The position numbers were made by a program, and so were the translations under genes. From Chamaecrista fasciculata (lineage: Eukaryota > Streptophyta > Magnoliopsida > Fabales > Fabaceae), in the NCBI GenBank assembly GCA_003254925.1, contig QANZ01020146.1:337424-401423 (forward strand): a DNA stretch of 64,000 nucleotides. The letters are read 5' to 3'. Positions 60,401 through 64,000 of the stretch are shown here, in pieces. The notes under the pieces are model-generated. The model ran no database searches and was not told the origin of the DNA. It saw nothing but the letters and a program-made list of their open reading frames with translations. Within the stretch, counting starts at the first letter, position 1. Every line of letters begins with the position of its first letter.

Positions 60401-61189
60401 CAGGAAGGAGATAGTGGTGCTTCTCTTGAATTAAGAGGAACCGCAGGATATATGGATCCTGAGTAAGTAGTTTTTATAGTACAATTTTCTTCTAAGAAGA
60501 CTTTCCTTCCTACATTCCTCTCCTCAGTCACTTCGAACAACACATATTTTAAACCTTCCTGCTAATTTAGACCATCTGACATTTGCTTCATCTACAACAG
60601 AATAACATGAAAGCTAACATCTATACACATGCAGGTACTACACAACCCAGCAGTTGTCTGCAAAGACTGATGTCTTTAGCTTTGGCGTGGTTCTACTTGA
60701 AATGGTGAGTGGTCGGGAACCTCTCAATATACACAGACCACGGAATGAATGGAGCTTGGTTGAATGGGTATGGTACACCTAAACAGAATACGATTATGCT
60801 TGCAAACCATATTGTATCTATTAGGCACTTAGAAACAACTTCGCATGCAGGCTAAACCATATATAAGGGCATCAAAGATCGATGAAATTGTTGACCCTGG
60901 GATTAAGGGAGGATATCATGCAGAGGCCATGTGGAGAGTGGTGGAGACAGCACTGTCATGTATTGAACAATTATCGGCAAATAGACCAAGCATGGCTGCC
61001 ATTGTTCGTGAGTTGGAGGACGCTCTGATTATAGAAAATAATGCATCAGAATACATGAAGTCCATAGATAGCCTTGGAGGGTCCAATCGCTACTCCATTG
61101 TCATAGACAAAAGGGTGTTACCCCCAACTCCATCTACAACAGAATCAACTATCTCAACCAAACCCCTGTCCCTCCCACAGCCGAGATAG
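54428..61189 (+). CDS. SYMRK: SYMRK (DMI2/NORK) symbiosis receptor-like kinase, 15 exons, 931 aa
   Basis: Exons 54428-54524, 54802-55312, 55973-56442, 56530-56683, 57154-57225, 57331-57399, 57906-57977, 58075-58143, 58223-58401, 59261-59505, 59754-59880, 59962-60030, 60273-60462, 60635-60767, 60851-61189; 2796 bp in frame. Domains: signal peptide (1-30), malectin-like region, GDPC motif (385-388), three leucine-rich repeats on 69/72-bp exons, transmembrane segment (about 521-543), kinase with GEGGFGPVY (609-617), K630, HRD (726-728) and DFG (746-748). Tyr675 sits at the gatekeeper position. The C-terminus keeps [20 protein letters not shown], a SYMRK hallmark. It acts at the root plasma membrane in the common symbiosis pathway for mycorrhiza and, in nodulators, nodules. 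Three tandem ATGs open the gene (54428, 54431, 54434). Intron 12 has a GC donor. Length matches Lotus SYMRK (923 aa). Looks functional. Confidence 0.97.
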
Positions 61190-63397
61190 TAATAGTTGAA
61201 TGAGAATTCTTTTGATTCGTTAATGATAACTACTTTAGTCATGTCACGTTCTAAATGACAAAGCCCTTAAAGGAGACAATAATAACTTCACAATGCAGTT
61301 TAAGAAAGACTATGCATCTTGAAACTAATGACTCCCTTGCTTAACCTCCAATTCTGCTGGGTAAAAAGACAATAATTTTGGGTCCCAATATGAAACAGAG
61401 CAACATGGTATAGACATCAAAATCGAAAATTTCCTATGTCTAAACTCTAATCCCACCAGCAAAGCTTGCCTACACGTCAGTTTGGCTGTGATTTGACTCC
61501 ATGTTTCAGCCTTTGGTTGTCATTCTTTGACAGTCCAAATCAATCAAACTATAAATATGGTTGGACTGGCAAAGAGAAGCAAAAGTTGGACGCGTATTTG
61601 ATGGTGAATTCTCAAAGATCAAGCTAACAGTTGCTGAGGACTTCTTCCTTCCCCTTTCGTGTTGTTTAATACTTTTGTTTACAATCAGTAGTACATGGTG
61701 TCAGAACTATTCCTAAGGTCATAGCACCATTAACCTTTGTAATGGATTTGATATATCAAGCCTAGAAAATTGCATTTAGTTTGTACTGTTGCTAAGTAAA
61801 TATGACGACAACATAGACTTCAAGGGGGTGCAAAACTGAGACTTAACTCGCTTTCCAGAAGCGTTTAGCTACAGATTTTGTTTCTTTAGGAATAAGAAGG
61901 CATTCTTCAAACTCAATCTCTCACTGTTAAAATTTGGGGTTGCCCAAACTCTCAGAACATTTCTGGTAAAAATAAAATGAACCCTGGCAAAATAATACTG
62001 ATTGAAAACCTTGTTAGACCAGGTTTTGTGAAGGAAATGATCAGTAGTGGCCAACCTGCCTTTCTCTCAGTTGGTCAATTGTCATTCAAACGTTTACTGC
62101 TTCAATGCTATTGGGGCACAAGATGATAATGGGAACGCAAAATTAATTTTCAAGAAGCTCAAATGGCAGACAAGAGATCACTTAGAGTTTAAGTGAAAAT
62201 GTTTCTTGCTCCTTGGGTGACCATCAAGAAGTTAATCACATCGTAAGAGCTCTTTGTGTCACCGGTTAGAACCCAACCTTTCCACCCTAAAATCTTATTC
62301 AATATTCCCAACCACCTTATTTGTAAGCTTTCTCAAAATCTAGCTTATCAAAAGATAGAGAAAAACAAGATCTATAGACAATTTTATTCCCGAAAGAAAT
62401 TCATTATTCAGTATTGAGCTCTACCAGTTCGATAAGTAGTTGACACATTACTTTCCTCCCACCACAAGCACTACACTAGATGTTTCCTCCTTTATGGTGA
62501 ACTGATTTATCTCCTTAGGAAAGATAAGAGAGAACAAGTAAATGAAAAATAAGAAAGAAAATCCCAAGATTTGTGTTTTCGAACCTCTTCTGTGCCATGT
62601 TAATGACAACTGTCAACAGTCAAGCTTATTATGGAGGCTGCTATCACAAAGAGATGGTGCCATATGCTGTCTCAGTACCAATAAAATCTTTTATGAAGTA
62701 CCAATTGCATTTTATTCTGATTGTAACATATTATCGAGTTTATATGCTATAAAAACATTGTTTTCCAGAGGAAGAAATCCAGTTTCTATCAAAATTATGT
62801 GCATTCTTTTTCCTAGTTACACAATGCATGATTCAAAGGTGAGAAATTCTAGATTAGTTGAACTACTATTTTTCTTACTCTATTCTGCTTCTCTCTCTCT
62901 GTCTGCCGAGAAACATCAAGGGAGCCACAACCATAATAGTTAGTAAATGCTTCATGATCCAAGTAAGAAGAACAGCGCTTACCATCACTATAATTAGGAT
63001 GTACAGTTTTGGTGGAAATCAAGTGATTGAATCCCACATGAAAGCATCATTTTACATATGAATCAAATGGAGCAAGAAGCAAGGAGAATACGTTGGTGGT
63101 TGTATTCTTACAATGAAGCGTTTTCATGAAAAAGCAAGCAATCCAGCCTCAGGGTGTTCTTAGTACTATGTAAACTGAATATAGACAACAGTAAGCCCTA
63201 TATGAAGGCTAGCTATATCAGCTAAAACAGAGCAAATCAAGAACTAGATTTATATAATGAAGCATGGCACTACAGAGATACTTCACTGTCAAATTGACTA
63301 GCGAATCAAGAAAACTGTTCAGATTTTTACAATATAAGTTGGAGGGTTCTTACAGGAAAGCTGTATTACAACAACATGATCATGATCCAGGAGAATA
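61190..63397. other. Intergenic region between SYMRK and BRICK1
   Basis: Contains the SYMRK 3' UTR and, at the right, the BRICK1 3' UTR (minus strand). A short degenerate LINE reverse-transcriptase relic lies near 62285-62355. No intact gene; open frames here have no recognisable domains. Confidence 0.5.
62285..62355 (-). pseudogene. Degenerate LINE reverse-transcriptase fragment
   Basis: One minus-strand frame reads DKLDFEKAYK, stop, GGWEY, stop, IRF. This lines up with the plant LINE motif KLDFEKAYD-V-WEYLD-IL, in which the first catalytic Asp region is conserved. Several stops show it is a relic. Too short for certainty. Confidence 0.4.
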
Positions 63398-63967
63398 TCA
63401 AGTGGCAAAAAGAGAAGGATTGGCTGATGCAGTGCCCACTTGAACTTCAAGGAGTTCTAATCGACGCTCTAAGACATCAAGCTTCTCATTCAACGATGCC
63501 AACTTGCTCTTTGTGGTAGACTCTGAATGAGAAAAACAAAATTAAATAAGCGTATGACATTATGAACTCCGGAAAAACGTAAATTACGTAATCAATTCTC
63601 ACTAGCAGCAACAGAAATAAGTATGCAAAAGGTTCATGGTCCAGAACAAGAGTAAAGCAAAGTTATGAAGACGCGAGGGCATGAGATAGCCATCAAATTA
63701 ATCTCACAATGGAACCAGAGGCAACCAGAAAAGCGTATCCTTCCGATGACGCAAATCGCATGCTAAGAAAGGCAAAGTAGTGAAGAAGAAAAACGGAAGG
63801 GAAAATGAGAGAGAAAGGAAGGAGATCTGCATACCGAATTGGACAAGGAATTCGAAGAGGCGACGAACATTGAGAGAAATGTGAGAGATGAATTCCCGGT
63901 TCTCCCAATCAGCTTGAACCGCAATTCCAACATTTACGGCGTTTGTTATCCCTCCGGCACGAGCCAT
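63398..63967 (-). CDS. BRK1: BRICK1 (HSPC300), SCAR/WAVE complex subunit, 85 aa
   Basis: Exons (minus order) 63835-63967 and 63398-63522 join in phase 1 and give 85 aa plus stop, the usual plant BRICK1 length. Sequence: MARAGGITNAVNVGIAVQAD, WENREFISHISLNVRRLFEF, LVQFESTTKSKLASLNEKLD, VLERRLELLEVQVGTASANP, SLFAT. It is a near-perfect match to the family as I recall it. The protein is a short helical bundle subunit of the SCAR/WAVE complex that activates ARP2/3 actin nucleation. In plants it shapes trichomes, epidermal lobes and other polar growth, and brick1 loss destabilises SCAR. The second half is a coiled coil. The start codon has 33 bp of upstream sequence in the window, so the promoter lies outside. 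Confidence 0.97.
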
Positions 63968-64000
63968 TTCTCTTCTTCCAGATCTCACACTGCAGATTTG

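Noticed and set aside
62542-62943. 133-codon plus-strand frame between SYMRK and BRICK1
   Set aside because: No recognisable motif, no splice or promoter support, mixed low-complexity content.
1-64000. CRISPR arrays, bacterial operons, ribosome binding sites, rRNA genes
   Set aside because: The window is plant nuclear DNA; no regularly spaced identical repeats with unique spacers and no rRNA-like sequence were seen.

Overview
This is a gene-sparse, AT-rich window of nuclear DNA from a flowering plant, almost certainly a eudicot that forms arbuscular mycorrhiza. The genes are intron-rich with plant-type splice sites. The repeats are typical plant elements: hAT, Mutator foldbacks, a PIF/Harbinger-like element, short Helitrons and a tRNA-derived SINE. 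The two largest recognisable proteins, SYMRK (symbiosis receptor kinase) and an STR2-like half-size ABCG transporter, are lost from lineages that gave up mycorrhiza. A rosid, perhaps Fagales, is possible, but that is only an impression from repeat style. The window comes from a draft assembly: two long N gaps (12459-12997, 52483-52742), five single Ns, and two places where sequence on either side of an N run is duplicated.

Layout. 1-2270: flank with an intact 786-bp hAT element. 2271-8344 (-): synaptotagmin-4/5-like membrane-contact protein, 12 exons, 569 aa. 8653-16403: repeat land (Mutator foldbacks, a Helitron end, an N gap, an unidentified two-exon fragment). 16404-18055: broken FAR1-related gene followed by a LINE RNase H scrap. 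19117-21755 (+): nuclear SANT-domain protein, convergent with 23332-24688 (-): bHLH93-like transcription factor, 340 aa. 24689-38223: about 13.5 kb without a convincing gene, holding a 995-bp hAT element, three 180-bp Helitron copies and a 620-bp Mutator foldback. 38224-39070 (+): 69-aa CYSTM protein with a SINE in intron 2. 39931-43450 (-): homolog of the uncharacterised chloroplast protein At4g37920, interrupted by a duplicated exon 3-4 block that looks like an assembly overlap. 46668-49013 (+): STR2-like ABCG transporter. 54428-61189 (+): SYMRK, 15 exons, 931 aa. 63398-63967 (-): BRICK1, 85 aa, complete.

How the genes relate. Most neighbours are functionally unrelated, as usual in plants. 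The exception is the STR2-like gene and SYMRK, 5.4 kb apart in the same orientation. SYMRK acts at the root plasma membrane upstream of symbiotic calcium signalling. STR2, with its partner STR, acts at the periarbuscular membrane and is needed for arbuscule development and lipid supply to the fungus. One gene of the pair opens the symbiosis and the other feeds the established partner. Exon coordinates below were worked out by hand from GT/AG (once GC/AG) sites, reading phase and remembered family sequences; every complete gene closes in frame.
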